DNA of 64,000 nt from Stercorarius parasiticus (Eukaryota; Chordata; Aves; Charadriiformes; Stercorariidae): positions 1,104,846 through 1,168,845 of the forward strand of contig VWZL01002016.1 of NCBI GenBank assembly GCA_013396915.1. The letters are read 5' to 3'. The position numbers were made by a program, and so were the translations under genes. Below, piece by piece: positions 1 through 11,100 of this stretch; positions within the stretch are counted from its first letter, which is position 1, and each line of letters begins with the position of its first letter. The notes under the pieces are model-generated. The model had not been told where the DNA came from, did no database searches, and saw nothing but the letters and a program-made list of their open reading frames with translations.

Positions 1-599
1 AGTTCCATCCCAGACACCCTCATCACCTTCTTGTTTGCATCCCTCCTCCCATCTCCACATGTTCTCTGCACACCATCTCTCCCATTTCTTGGATGAGCAA
101 ATTGATGAAGTAGTCTTCCTTTCTTCAGTTTGACAGCCTTTTTCACTCCCTTTATAGTTCATTTCCCTTTCTCTCTTACTACAGTCACAGGAATTTTGTC
201 CTGTAAAACTTCTGCTTGCCCCAGTGACAGACTCTTTCTCTTGATCTCTTTTTTTTTTTTGCACTTCCCTCACAGTACAAATACACGTAAATTCCTCTCA
301 TAAAAACATCAACCCCACCCTTACCCCTGCCTGTCCTGTTTTCTCTCCTGATGGTTTCAAACATTGTCAAACGCTTTCTTCCATTTTTGTAGATTTTCTC
401 CCATATTGTGTCCTGTCCTTTGCATGTAGCTGGAACCACAGTCAAATCACCTCTTTGTATCCAAATTTGGGTACTGGCAACCCAGAGCACACAGTTGTCT
501 CTGTAGTCATCCAGCCACCTTTCGCACAGCTGTTGCTCTCTTCTTCCTGAAACGTTCACCTCACTGGACTCTGCTCTCTCCTCTGGAGGTGTTCACCTC
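1..599. other. Intron; pyrimidine-rich, no gene seen
   Basis: C/T-rich sequence with a T12 run at 249-260. It may be the decayed 5' part of the LINE that becomes recognisable after 600. The 124-aa minus-strand reading frame here has no recognisable domain and looks like chance. Confidence 0.5.
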
Positions 600-1665
600 C
601 TTCCTTTCATCATTCCCCTCTTCTCTTGGTGGTTCTCCCTCCAGCATGCTGCTGGACTCCCATGAGCAGTAACCTCTGCCTTTTACTTTTCTCCACCTCC
701 TGTAAATGGGTTAGTCGCACTTGGAAACGCAAATTCTGCTGTCGTCGGCTCTCTGAGGTGTCACAGGGTACCTGGCTTGTGCTCACTCCGCTCCTTCTAT
801 ACAAACTAAAATCTCAGCTTCTCTCTGTGATATTTACCCATGGATAATTAAACATCAATTCCAGTTCAGCATGGCTAAAACCAGAACTCTTAGCCGCTCC
901 TCCCTAACCTTCTCTGTTGCTTCTCATAGTGAATGATTGCACTTGTATCCTCAAGTTTGCCTGTCACTTGAGGATATAAGTTAGATGTCAACTTTGGTTC
1001 GGGCTGTGCATGATTTAATTTCTGAAGATTATTTTTGCATATTGAAGACTTTTCTGTCTATTGAAACAGCTATAACATTTACTCAGGGCTCTCAGTGTCA
1101 AACACCACAATTGTTCCTTTTTTTTGAACTCACCAATTGTGTACTTGAGACAAAAGCTGCAAGACTCATCTCTTTGGCCAGATTACTCCTTTCTGCATCC
1201 TGCTACTGATTTCATCTTCCATATTACATCAAGTAGAAGCTAAATCTTTTTACATTTAAAGCCTTCTGTAGAGACTTCACATCAGTCTGTCCTCCTTCCA
1301 GTTCTATAAGCTAAACTCTAACCCTATGCTGCCAGCCTCACCTGCATACTTGGAAAATTTCCAAACACTTTCTCTCTTCGCAAGAATGTCTTCACAAACA
1401 GTTCTCTCATTGTTTTACTTAAAACTCTTCTTTGCTCCGTTGGCAATAATTTGGTTGCCAATGTCCTTGTACTCCTGTCTACCACGGTGAATAATATTTG
1501 CTCATAGTTTCTTTGTGCTCACTTTCTGCCTGTATCCACCAGTTGCCTGTTGTCTAGTACATAGATTTCAAGCTCCCAGAAACATGACGTTCATATTTGT
1601 ACACTGCTTGGCATCATGGTAGTCCTTAAATATATTCACGATTCTAAAGCACTAAAATAGTACTA
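600..1665 (+). mobile_element. Ancient L2/L3-type LINE relic, RT region to 3' tail
   Basis: Seen: heavily mutated, C/T-rich sequence whose order matches old L2/L3-like LINEs. Near 752-800 the translation EVSQGTWLVLTPLLLY resembles the RT block G-VPQG-x3-GPLLF-x2-Y. At about 880-1010 come traces of the KTE-L and 'V-FGS' segments. At 1190-1450 is a pyrimidine-rich stretch resembling the C-terminal coding part. At 1560-1640 the sequence resembles the L3-type ending 'gattgtaagctc...tttgtacagcgcctagcacaatgg'. Many stops and frameshifts mean it is non-functional. The upstream 1-600 may be more of the same element but is too decayed to say. Its strand is antisense to the NKAIN transcript. The call rests on recalled consensus patterns; the exact subfamily is uncertain. 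Confidence 0.6.
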
Positions 1666-4379
1666 AAAATTTACAGTTACCCAGGATAAAGATGGTACCG
1701 TTTAAAAAGTGCTAATGACCAGAGAAGCATATGTGCATGTGCCCGTGGACGCTTCGTGCACATGCCTGTCATGACTGAACGTATTTCCCGTGTGATATAG
1801 CAGAGAGAGAATATGTGGTGTACATGTGCTACAGCTGACATGTGAGGTCTTAAACTTATGTACTTTGTCACTGCAGGACAAAGACTTGTCCCCCCGGACG
1901 CAGGCCTCAGGGGCGCAGTGACTGAGCTTCACTGCCAACAGCAAGCTACTCCACTACATGTGTAGCTGGGAGAGAGGTGAGATGGCAAAAAAACTACAGC
2001 TAATAACATCACGGGAGGCACTGTTGGTGCAGAAGGCAGTATGTGAGGCAAGAGAGAGCTGTGCACAAATGCTGGTAGCTAAAAACTGGCCAAACTCAGA
2101 AAAAAATGGAGGGGAGTAAAATTAGGCTTGGTTTTAATAACTTTGGAAAGGACATACAGGAAAAAACATAGAAGAACATATGGCGACACCCTTGCTCCTG
2201 CAACTTTGCCAGTATCCTGCTACCCGCCTTGCTGTTTGGTGAAGACACTTCGAAACACTTTAGTGCTGTTGCCTTTTTATGCTGTGAGCATGTCCTGGTG
2301 GCCATTCCACCTTATAGCCCACAGGAGGAGGTTTGCTTGAATACAGTCTCAATAAAGTTTGTTTACAATGGTAATCAAATGTTATTGGTCTTTGTGCTGA
2401 GCGCACGGCGATTTAGACTCACAAAAGGGGATGGAGCCAAGCCCCGGCAAAGCAGGGGGAAGGAGGGCATCTGCCAGGGCATGAGGCTGTGCCCTTCCTG
2501 ATGGCGCAGGAGGGTTCAGAAATGGTGTAAGGACTTGGACACTCGGTCCGGTTCTTGTGGTGCAATGAACCGCACTTCTGCCAAACAGCCAGGAACTGCC
2601 TGTGAGTGCTCTTAGCTCACCAATTTGCAAGGTGAAGCTAAAACCTCAGATTTTTAAACTGTTACCTCATGGCATTTCTGAGCCCTACGACGTCCACAGA
2701 AGCAGTAAAGGGAAACTCCTACACAAATTTCGGTGGAGTTTCTCAGCTGAGATTCTCCCCCACTGCCACTATTTCCATGCTGTTTACTTTTGTAATAGTC
2801 AAAAATATTTTGTAATTTTTTGCTTCATGGGGGCTTTTCCTCCAGATTTTTCTCCTCATGTTTCTTGTTGGATAAGGGCTTGCAGCATCTTCTTCTGTCT
2901 GTTGCTGCTGATCCCCTGTCTAATTCTTTGATCAGCCCTTCTGAGATAAGATGTAGGACTGGGGAGGTAATGCAGGTTTGTGAAAGCTGATAAGATCACC
3001 TGGTGTCACCACTCTTACAGAGGTACTGACAGGGATCTCAGCCTGATACCCCCTATAATTAGGACCAAGCAGGGATGCAGATATTGCATTCAAGGTTGTA
3101 CCCAGCAGAAAACACCAGGATGAATGATGCCGAGCATCTAGAAATTAGAGAATGTAAAATGCATCTCTGACTCCCAGGTGGAGAAGGGATCTGGTCAGCG
3201 GCAGACCCTCAGGGCAGGAGGTGAGGAAGACTACGCTCTGGAGCAATGCCTCAGCGAGGCAGGGCTCGCCAGCAGCAGGAACCGTGTCAGGGAGGTGGGA
3301 ACTAGGGTCATGGCTGAGCAAAAAGGAACCAGGATGAAAGCAGCCAGGAGTCACCAAGCAAGGGCTGGGAGGTACAAGTGAGGCTTCGGCAGCTGAAGGC
3401 AGAAACAGGGAGCAGGGATAGGGCAGGCAAGAACAAGAGCCGGGAGGAAATGGCTGGAGCATAGCTGCAGCCATGAGAAATCCTGGCCCGAAGTGGTCAG
3501 TGCTGCCTTTTGTATCTGATAAATGCAACAAGCCACCTGTCAAGCTCATAGACCTGGAAATAGGGTTGCAGTCAGGTAGGCTGTCGCTTGACCCCTGAGA
3601 GGATTTGCAAGGCTTGTCCAAGCTCGTTGTGGGGCTTGTCAAATGCTCACTGAAGAGTCTGTAAAAGGCCTCCACTCAGCTATGAGAACATTAATATTCT
3701 GAAGAATATATTATTTTTCTAAACTGGACACTGCTGGATGATAGCCATTTGCTTTCAGTTTCATGCTTGAGTACTGAGCAGAAAAATAATAGCCCTGAAA
3801 TAATTTTTGACTGACAAATCATTCTAAGAATTAAAGAAAATGTGGGGTAGACAGAATTAACATAGAAGTTATCGAACGAATCGTTAGGAAAAAACGTTCT
3901 TAGCCAGATCACTGCTAGGGGCAAGCAATAAAGAGAGGAAAAAAGAAAAAAGGAAGAAGAAGAAAACGCCTGGGGCAGTGGCCTCCACGTGTGACCACCA
4001 CACTAATAAATTAGAATAAGAATCATTAGTAGGTGCAACAAAGTGGAGAATTAAGGCCCAAATCCATGAAAGTTAACAGTCCAATGCTAATGAAGACCTA
4101 TCTAGATATTTAAAAGGAAAAGTAATAAGGAAAACTTTAACAGAAGGCATGCTGACAAAAATAATTTAGTACAAAGCTATGTCCCAGGCATGTAGGAAAC
4201 CACGAGAACTGTCTCAGTGGGGAAGACACTAAGAGGCTGTGGGTAGGTGTCCTTTTCAGGGCCACTGGAACTGGTTGATGAGTCTAGTCTACTGGCAGCA
4301 GCCCATCACTGCTCCTCTCTGAGGTGTTGCTGTCCTTCAGTCCAGATTGAGTTTGGCTGGCCAGGCCAAGCTGTTACAC
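1666..4379. other. Intron; no gene recognised
   Basis: Holds small inverted repeats (1735-1765 and 2712-2742), an AATAAA in unique-looking sequence near 2350, and a purine-rich, GC-richer block at 3180-3480. That block accounts for a 176-aa minus-strand open frame (3145-3675) rich in Ser, Pro and Leu, with no recognised domain. Around 3930-3970 is a purine (A/G) tract. Nothing here could be assigned to a gene or a named repeat. Confidence 0.5.
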
Positions 4380-4570
4380 CCGCTCATTTTAGCTGAACGC
4401 CTGGGGAGGCAGCCAGCCCCCCAAGAGGCTGGGAAACCCGGGTGGGGAAGGCCACCTGCGGGCTCCTCCTCCGCCTGCGCTCGCTCAGCGGGGCCCGAGC
4501 TGCCCTGCCTCCGTCAGGGGGAAGGAGGACATGCTCCCCTGGGCATGGCACAGGAAGGTCTGCCTCCAAA
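4380..4570. other. Small CpG-rich, GC-rich patch
   Basis: About ten CpG dinucleotides fall within roughly 150 bases (4380-4530), while the surrounding AT-rich sequence has very few. It is too short for a classical CpG island. It could be an intronic regulatory element, a biased-gene-conversion spot, or a fragment of a GC-rich repeat. Frames on both strands stay open simply because the GC content is high. Confidence 0.4.
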
Positions 4571-7500
4571 GCTTGCTCTTCAGTGCAAAGAGCAGGAAAT
4601 GACCCACATCAAAATGAAGTCTTACACCGGCATCAAAACAAAACACGACAGTCTGCCTGAAAACATTTTCCATGCAATTTTCAGCTTGTGGAGAGTCTCA
4701 GATTTTGCTGATTTTTCCTGATTTTTCATATGAGTTTTGTTAATTTTTGAATGTCAAAACATTTCCATGGCCTGAAAGATCACGTCTTATTCAGCTGCAG
4801 CAACAGCCTGAGCATCTCTTCAAATCATTTGCGGCTTTTGTTGTCAGAGCCGTCACTAGTAACTACCTCATTTCTGCTGCCAGTTTGACACAAATGTGTG
4901 GGACATTGTTTCATCATCTGGACTTCTTTGTGTTCCTCTGCTGAAACAATTAACTCATGACAAGTCAAATAATATTTTCAAAATGTTTTGGTATGAAGTA
5001 TATCTTTCTTTGTAAAAGAGATGTTAACTCTTCATTCCCTTTTCACATGTGCGGATCTTTTCCGATACTTCTGCAACTTGTCTTTCTTGAAAAGATAAAA
5101 CATGGGTGGTGAATAGTTAAAAACAAATGATGCAAGGTAAGTATATCCCCCTGGCTGTTACAATGCATTGATTTTATTAAGCAGTATCCCATTGTGATGA
5201 GCTGCTGGAATGGAAATGTTGCTTCCTTCAAGCTCTACATTATGTTATTTAGATATTTTTTAAACTTGAGGTTGACAATCCCCACAAGAGGCGGTGATGG
5301 ATGCAAGGGGAGTGGCAGGGAAGACAGTGAGGGAGAAGAGAAATTATCACAGATGGAACCAGCAACACCACCATTTCCCCTCGTGTGATTTTATTTATAT
5401 ATTTGCCTCATACCACAGCCCTGTCTCCTAGGGATTCCTTGAACATCAGCTTCATTAGTTATGAAGGCAGCAATCCATAACCAATTTTCTTTTCATGTCA
5501 AGCCTGTTCATGTATAAACCCAGCCCTTTTGTTGCAAACATTTGCAATTAATCCCACAAACAAAGAAAATGCAAATCTTACAGTCTACCCTAAGCAACCC
5601 TTCTGACTCAAGGCCCTGACCACCATCTATTATACACTAAAATGAATTGAAATTCCCACTTTGAGTCTAACCTAATTTTCTAGTGATAATAGGCATGGAT
5701 TCCCAGAAGCATTCTATGCATCTAGATAGTAACATCCTAATTTCCTTTCCTGGTAAATGTTTTAAATAAGATTTTAGCACCAAAGGAAATTAACCTTTAA
5801 ATTAATTGTAATTATAAAATGCCATCACTGATTTTGTCTTCAGACTAATTACTCGCTATTATTTAAACAAACTGCGCCTCCTCTGAGCTTTAAGTTTGTT
5901 CCTCTTTCCGCAGTGCAGTGCCAAATGATCACAGACTAGGCTGTGTAACATCTGCCAAGCCCTGTGACACCTTGGACCGCTCAGGTCCATTGGCATCTCA
6001 AACGCAGCCAGTTTCAGTTGTCATATCTTCCCGGCATAGGCTTCCCCCCCACCCCGCGCTTCAGCCTCGCACTCTGCAGCTGAGACATTTTCAGCCTGTG
6101 CTTTCTCACCAGTGAGCACGCCTTGTGGGACGCGGAGTGCCTGTGCTCTGCGCCGTTGAGAAGGAGATGCTCAACACCAGCCTTCTGCTCTGCGAAAGGT
6201 CCCCTCCAAGAGAGGACATGACTGGAAATAATGACGCAGGAACCAGCTATTGATATGTGCGAAAGGTGGATGCTGTACAGGCATCTCAGGGAATTTCCTA
6301 AGTGTTCCTGGCTCTCCAAGACAGCTCTCTTTAGGATGACAAGCATGAAGCAGTACCATGGGATTTCAAAAGCTTCCCTCACTCCACGCTTCCATCAGCA
6401 TCCTGACAGCCGAAGGCATCCCATTTCCCTCCCTTTGGTTTACTTAGTTCACGTAGCAGTCACCACACTAAATGAAATAAGTAAATGGAAAAATCTTCTA
6501 ATTTAGCCACAGGCTGTAAATTGGAGAGTGCAGCTGAGCAAAACCAAGCTGTAGCTTCAGCTTTTGTAGCCTGTTCATTGAATTATCGTTCATGAATGAC
6601 CTGTTCAGCAGTAGGAGAGCAATTGTGTTTTAAATTTTGGCTTGTATTTGTTCCTACGCTTATTTGCTCCTGTGTTGCCTCTGCAGACAGCCTAGGCTGT
6701 CCTTAGCATTAACCAAACAAGTCAGGCCAGTGATTCACCCTGTTGTGAGAGAGGTGTCTACCACAGACAGGGCAAATTGCTCTTTGGAGTTACATCTTGG
6801 AGTTACATCCCTGCCTCCACTGACTGCGGTGGAAATCTTGATCGCAGGCCTAATTACATGCGGATGTAGGTATGTGATATGAATACCACCCTTGACTTCT
6901 TGTAGCATCAGTGAGGAACCAAAAAATGCAAATATGTTTCTCCTCATGATACTGCTATTCCTTTATGACAGATTCCGCTTCTATTATTTCAATGACAACT
7001 TGAAAAAACAATCCAAAGTACCAAAAAACAATCACAAGTTCTTTAATAATCCCACATAGGCTGAGGGAGGCACTTGATGATGGTCTATAAAACCTGTGTC
7101 AGCATGGAGAAGGTAAAGATGGAATCACTCTTGTTTTCCAGTGAAAGACATGGGACACATTACACACATGGTAGGTGCAAAACTAACAAAATGTATAGCT
7201 GAGGTGCTGAAACTCCTTTTCTCGGGCAGCTGTGTTTGATTAAAATGTTCTTAGTACAAACATAGGAGTACACTTTCAGGAACAAAAGATCATTGTGGGC
7301 AACAAAATACAACGAGACCACTCTTAGCTAAGGAAGTCCCTGAACTGCAAATTACTGTCACGGTTTTGGGGGGACCACAAACTTGCTGTCCGTTATGCCT
7401 ATATGGCAAATAGGCATGGAAGTAAGCATCAGGTGTTCTCCATTGCTGGATGTCGGATATTGGGCTGGATAGCCCTGGTACCTCCTAACTTGCGTTGTGC

Positions 7501-7944
7501 TACACGAGCATACCAGATAACGCTGCGTTGGTAGGGCTGCAGCTTACACTTCAGCTGGGGTGTCACCCCTCAGCTAGGGGTGGGGGGAAGAGACCTGCCA
7601 GGCTGCCCAGGACAATAACCTCCAGAGGTACATTCAAGCCCAGCCTTGATGCAGAAAGATGGTTGCAGACATCTTCAGATATCTCCCTCAGCCTTGGTTT
7701 CGGCTTCCTTCCTATCTTTCTCCTGTCCTGGCAGTCTCAGAATTTACAGCCATATTCATTGGAAAATGGGAAGGGAAATAAAGAAGTAGAATTAATGCCA
7801 AAACGTTTGCTACCGGTTTCTCTTTGTTTTAGAGATTTTTAAGCAGGGATGGAAGCCGAGTTATTATTCCTCTGTAATGTCTCGCTAAGCAGATGGTGAA
7901 AAGCATTTGGCACAGAAATAAAGTGATACCTGAGCATATTCTGC
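4571..7944. other. Intron; no gene recognised, one candidate conserved stretch
   Basis: Mostly AT-rich unique-looking sequence. The part at about 5740-5910 (homeodomain-type TAAT cores, low repeat content) has the look of a conserved non-coding element. A perfect 13-base tandem duplication lies at 6784-6809. G-rich runs occur near 7362-7373 and 7577-7590. Confidence 0.45.
6784..6809. repeat. Perfect tandem duplication, 2 x 13 bp
   Basis: The unit ttggagttacatc is present twice head to tail with no mismatch and no spacer. This suggests a recent replication-slippage or repair duplication. Confidence 0.9.
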
Positions 7945-8110
7945 ACTTCAATAGTGCCTTTCATCCCAGAAGCTCAAAGTTATGAAGCAACATGCCTGTG
8001 AGTTTGTCCCTGTCATTATTTCCCATTTTAAATATAGGAAACAGAAGTATGGAGAGGTTAAATAACCTGCACAGAGGTGGAAGGCAGCCTGTAACAGGCT
8101 AAAAATAGAA
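7945..8110 (-). mobile_element. MIR-like (CORE-SINE/L3-related) ancient remnant
   Basis: The sequence follows the common amniote pattern read from its 3' side. It runs 'ctttcatcccagaagctcaaag', then 'tttcccattttaaatataggaaac', then 'gagaggttaaataacctg' and 'aggtgg'. This corresponds to the reverse complement of the MIR-type core and tail ('cattttacag-atgaggaaactgag...gagaggttaagtaacttgcc'). It is strongly diverged and dead. Subfamily cannot be assigned by eye. Confidence 0.5.
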
Positions 8111-11100
8111 GGTTTTTCTACCTATCCCATAGGTTTGTCAAAATTTCACATCTCTTACAACTAATGAATTTAATATTGTCTTTTAAAAGAAAATCTTTGT
8201 CATCACCTTCGTACTTCCCAGGTCAGGCCTAGGATTCCAGAGTGGATTGCTATTTGGCACTGAGGTTATTGGCACATAACTGCTATGCTGTATTGCTCAC
8301 CAGCAGATATCCCCCTATCTGGGGTATTGCCTTCCTGAATTTTTTCAGTAATTCAAACAGAATTTTGAATTCAAGATTTTATGGTGGTTGTGAAATCATT
8401 TTAAAGGGTTATCTAGAGCTTTGCTGCTGCGCCAGACATCCCCAAAAGCTGGGCTCAGGGGAAAATGCAGCAAAAACCTATTTAACCCAGTTGCAATTTC
8501 TTTTGCTTTGCAGTTTACCTAGAAACAATGCCAAGAGAAAAGAAGACAGTGTACGTACAAGTTGGATCCCTGCTAGTGGGAGATTGTGGAAAGGTTGTAC
8601 CTCATGGGACTCAGGGAACAGTCAGACAGGCCATATTTATTCTCTCATTGCCTTGGCATTGTCTTGTGGTAGGTAAATGCCATTTCTTCCCCCGTCTATG
8701 TCTGCAAGGGATCCTTCTGGATTAGGATTTCAATGTGGGACACAGACTGGATCGGTGGCTTTCTCTAGACTGGGGTTCCTTCCTCTAATAGCAAGCCAGT
8801 CCCCTTTCCCTCAACAGAGCCTGCAAGGCGAGTGCAGAATTGCCACTTCAGTAACCCAGGTTTCTTTTATAATTGCTTACATACAAAAAGGCCCAGGAGG
8901 ATGCTGCTTTATTGCTTACATTCCAGGGTTTTCCACAAAATATCTGTATATCTAATAGCAATTTCAAAAATACATTGAATTTTCTTTTACTAAGGCAGTA
9001 ACAGCTTATAGCAGGGAGCCAAATTGCTAGTGAGGAAATGCACATTAAACGAACATTTCAATGTTATTAAAAATAATGTGCAGCCTTTGAAAAATGCAGG
9101 CCTAATACGATTTTGGAAAACAAATGAGGAGCTCCAATAAGTTTACAGCTGTTGAATGCCTCCAAGTAATGATCGTTGCTGACATTTTCATGTTTTATTT
9201 TTAATTGCTGCAGCTAATAATGCTAATGATGTAAGAATGACAATGGCTTAGGCATACCAGTGGCAACAGTGAAGAGGAGAACGTCGATTCGGCAGCAGCC
9301 CTGCTGGGCACCCATCCTGTCCCGTCTTTCCCAGATGGAGACCCCAGGTGCTCCAAGCCTCACAGTTCCTCCTCCCTATGCAGCCCCAGGGAACGGGATG
9401 CAGAAGGGGCCTTTGGGAGCGACAGCCCACCGACAGGAGAAGCCACCCTTGTCTGACCCTTGGGGATGGGTGCTGCGGTTTGGCTCTGGTGAGCCCAGCG
9501 TTGGAGTGCTGCTTGGGACTGTACCAGGAGGGAAAGCAGTTTCCTCTTTAATCCTTGATGCAGAATTAACCAAAAGCAGATAGTTCTTATGAAAGCTAGC
9601 GCAGACTTGCGCTTTGATTTAGGGGGCCTGCTGCTGGATTTATTTGGTGTGTAATTAAAACCTCTAGACTTGCTGATTCAGCCATAGTTATGACCCTGAT
9701 TTGATCACTGTATTTTTCCATTCCTAATCCTTTAGTGAGGTTAGAGCAGGTTAATCTTAGTGAAATGTTTGCTTAATTCTACCCTTGCTCATTTGTTCTC
9801 TTAATAAAATCTGCATAAAGAATAGAAAAATAGTAATTCTTTCAGCTTGTTCCAATTACTCTGAGAGCAAAGCTAATTCAGCTGAAGCAGCTTAAGAGCA
9901 ACTTGACTGTGTTTCTACAGTTGAGGCTCTGTGCCAACAGATGATGAGGCACCTTCTCTGCTCCAGGGCAGTGTCGATATGTTCCTCCTCTTAAAATCTG
10001 GAACATACCCATGTCTGGCTTTTGGATGTGCATGACTTTTTCTCTAGTCTCATGCCTTGCTGCCCAGTCCTGCCAGGCTCAGTGTTTCTGCTTCTTTTGC
10101 TCCTCTTCTGGACTGCTGCTGCTCCCATAGCCTATGGCCCATTAGCAAAGCCAGAAGAAACGGAATTGAGTGCGTGGGTGTTCACCACATCCATCATGAG
10201 AAGAAAAAGGTGTCTCCTGTTGTCTCTGTCTCATCAGACAGGCATTTTCTATTGACTCTGTCTCATCAGACAGGACTTGTGGCTAAATGCCCCTTTGGTG
10301 TGACCCAATATGGTTTTCCTTATGGTCCTCTGTGATTGGCAGTGAAGTATCCCATTTTTGCAGGCATGAGTTGTCCTGAAAACCAGAGATCTAGATTTCT
10401 CCTGTGATGTCTGTGAATATAGACATGAGTAAGAAGGTGGCAGTGTTCCTCTGTTGTTCTTCACAGACCACTTCAGAAGCTGGGAAAGCAGGGCAGTGGT
10501 GTGGGAGAGTTGATTTGTGGTGACTCTGGTTTTACCAGAGGATCTTTCACAGCTGACGCATCTTTAGCACACAGAGGAAACACCAGCTGCCAAACTGCAT
10601 GCAAGCACAAACCCAGCCTCACCCCTTCACAGGTATGGATGCTAGGTAGGGGTTGGTGCGCAGCAGAGTAAAGCTTTATTCTGCTGTATTAGATGTCCAG
10701 CGAGTCTGGGGAAGGGAGCACACCGTGGGCAAAAGGGATGTCTTCATCCCTCTGTGCCAGAGATTGCTCCACAGTGGCATGCAGGGGTGAAGAACTGAAA
10801 AAGTGGAAAAGATGACTATGGGAAGAGAAACACAGCTAGTGGATCTGGAGTGACCTCAAGACCAAAGACTTGCGTAGGCAGGAAGGTCTAACAATGTCTC
10901 TGAGATATATTCCACTTTTTCTGAAAGCTTTTCTCCTTTGGCTCACTCGATCTGCATGAGATGATTCCATCCGTGAACGTACTGAGGAAGTTACGCTTAG
11001 GCATCTTCCTCTGGAGTATAAATACTAAATAATATGGCATCCATAAGGGATACATCACTTCTCAGAGGAGCACGATAGATGGATGTGTTGCCAAAATGGA

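Noticed and set aside
2340..2400. AATAAAGTTTGTTTAC, resembling an LTR polyadenylation region
   Set aside because: No TG...CA borders or second copy could be found; AATAAA is common in AT-rich DNA.
3145..3675. 176-codon minus-strand open frame
   Set aside because: It is open because the + strand is purine-rich and GC-richer there. The product is Ser/Pro/Leu-rich without any recognisable domain.
8495..8575. Plus-strand acceptor-like sequence (cttttgctttgcag) followed by an open segment
   Set aside because: It lies on the strand opposite to NKAIN, no convincing donor follows, and the peptide is not recognised.
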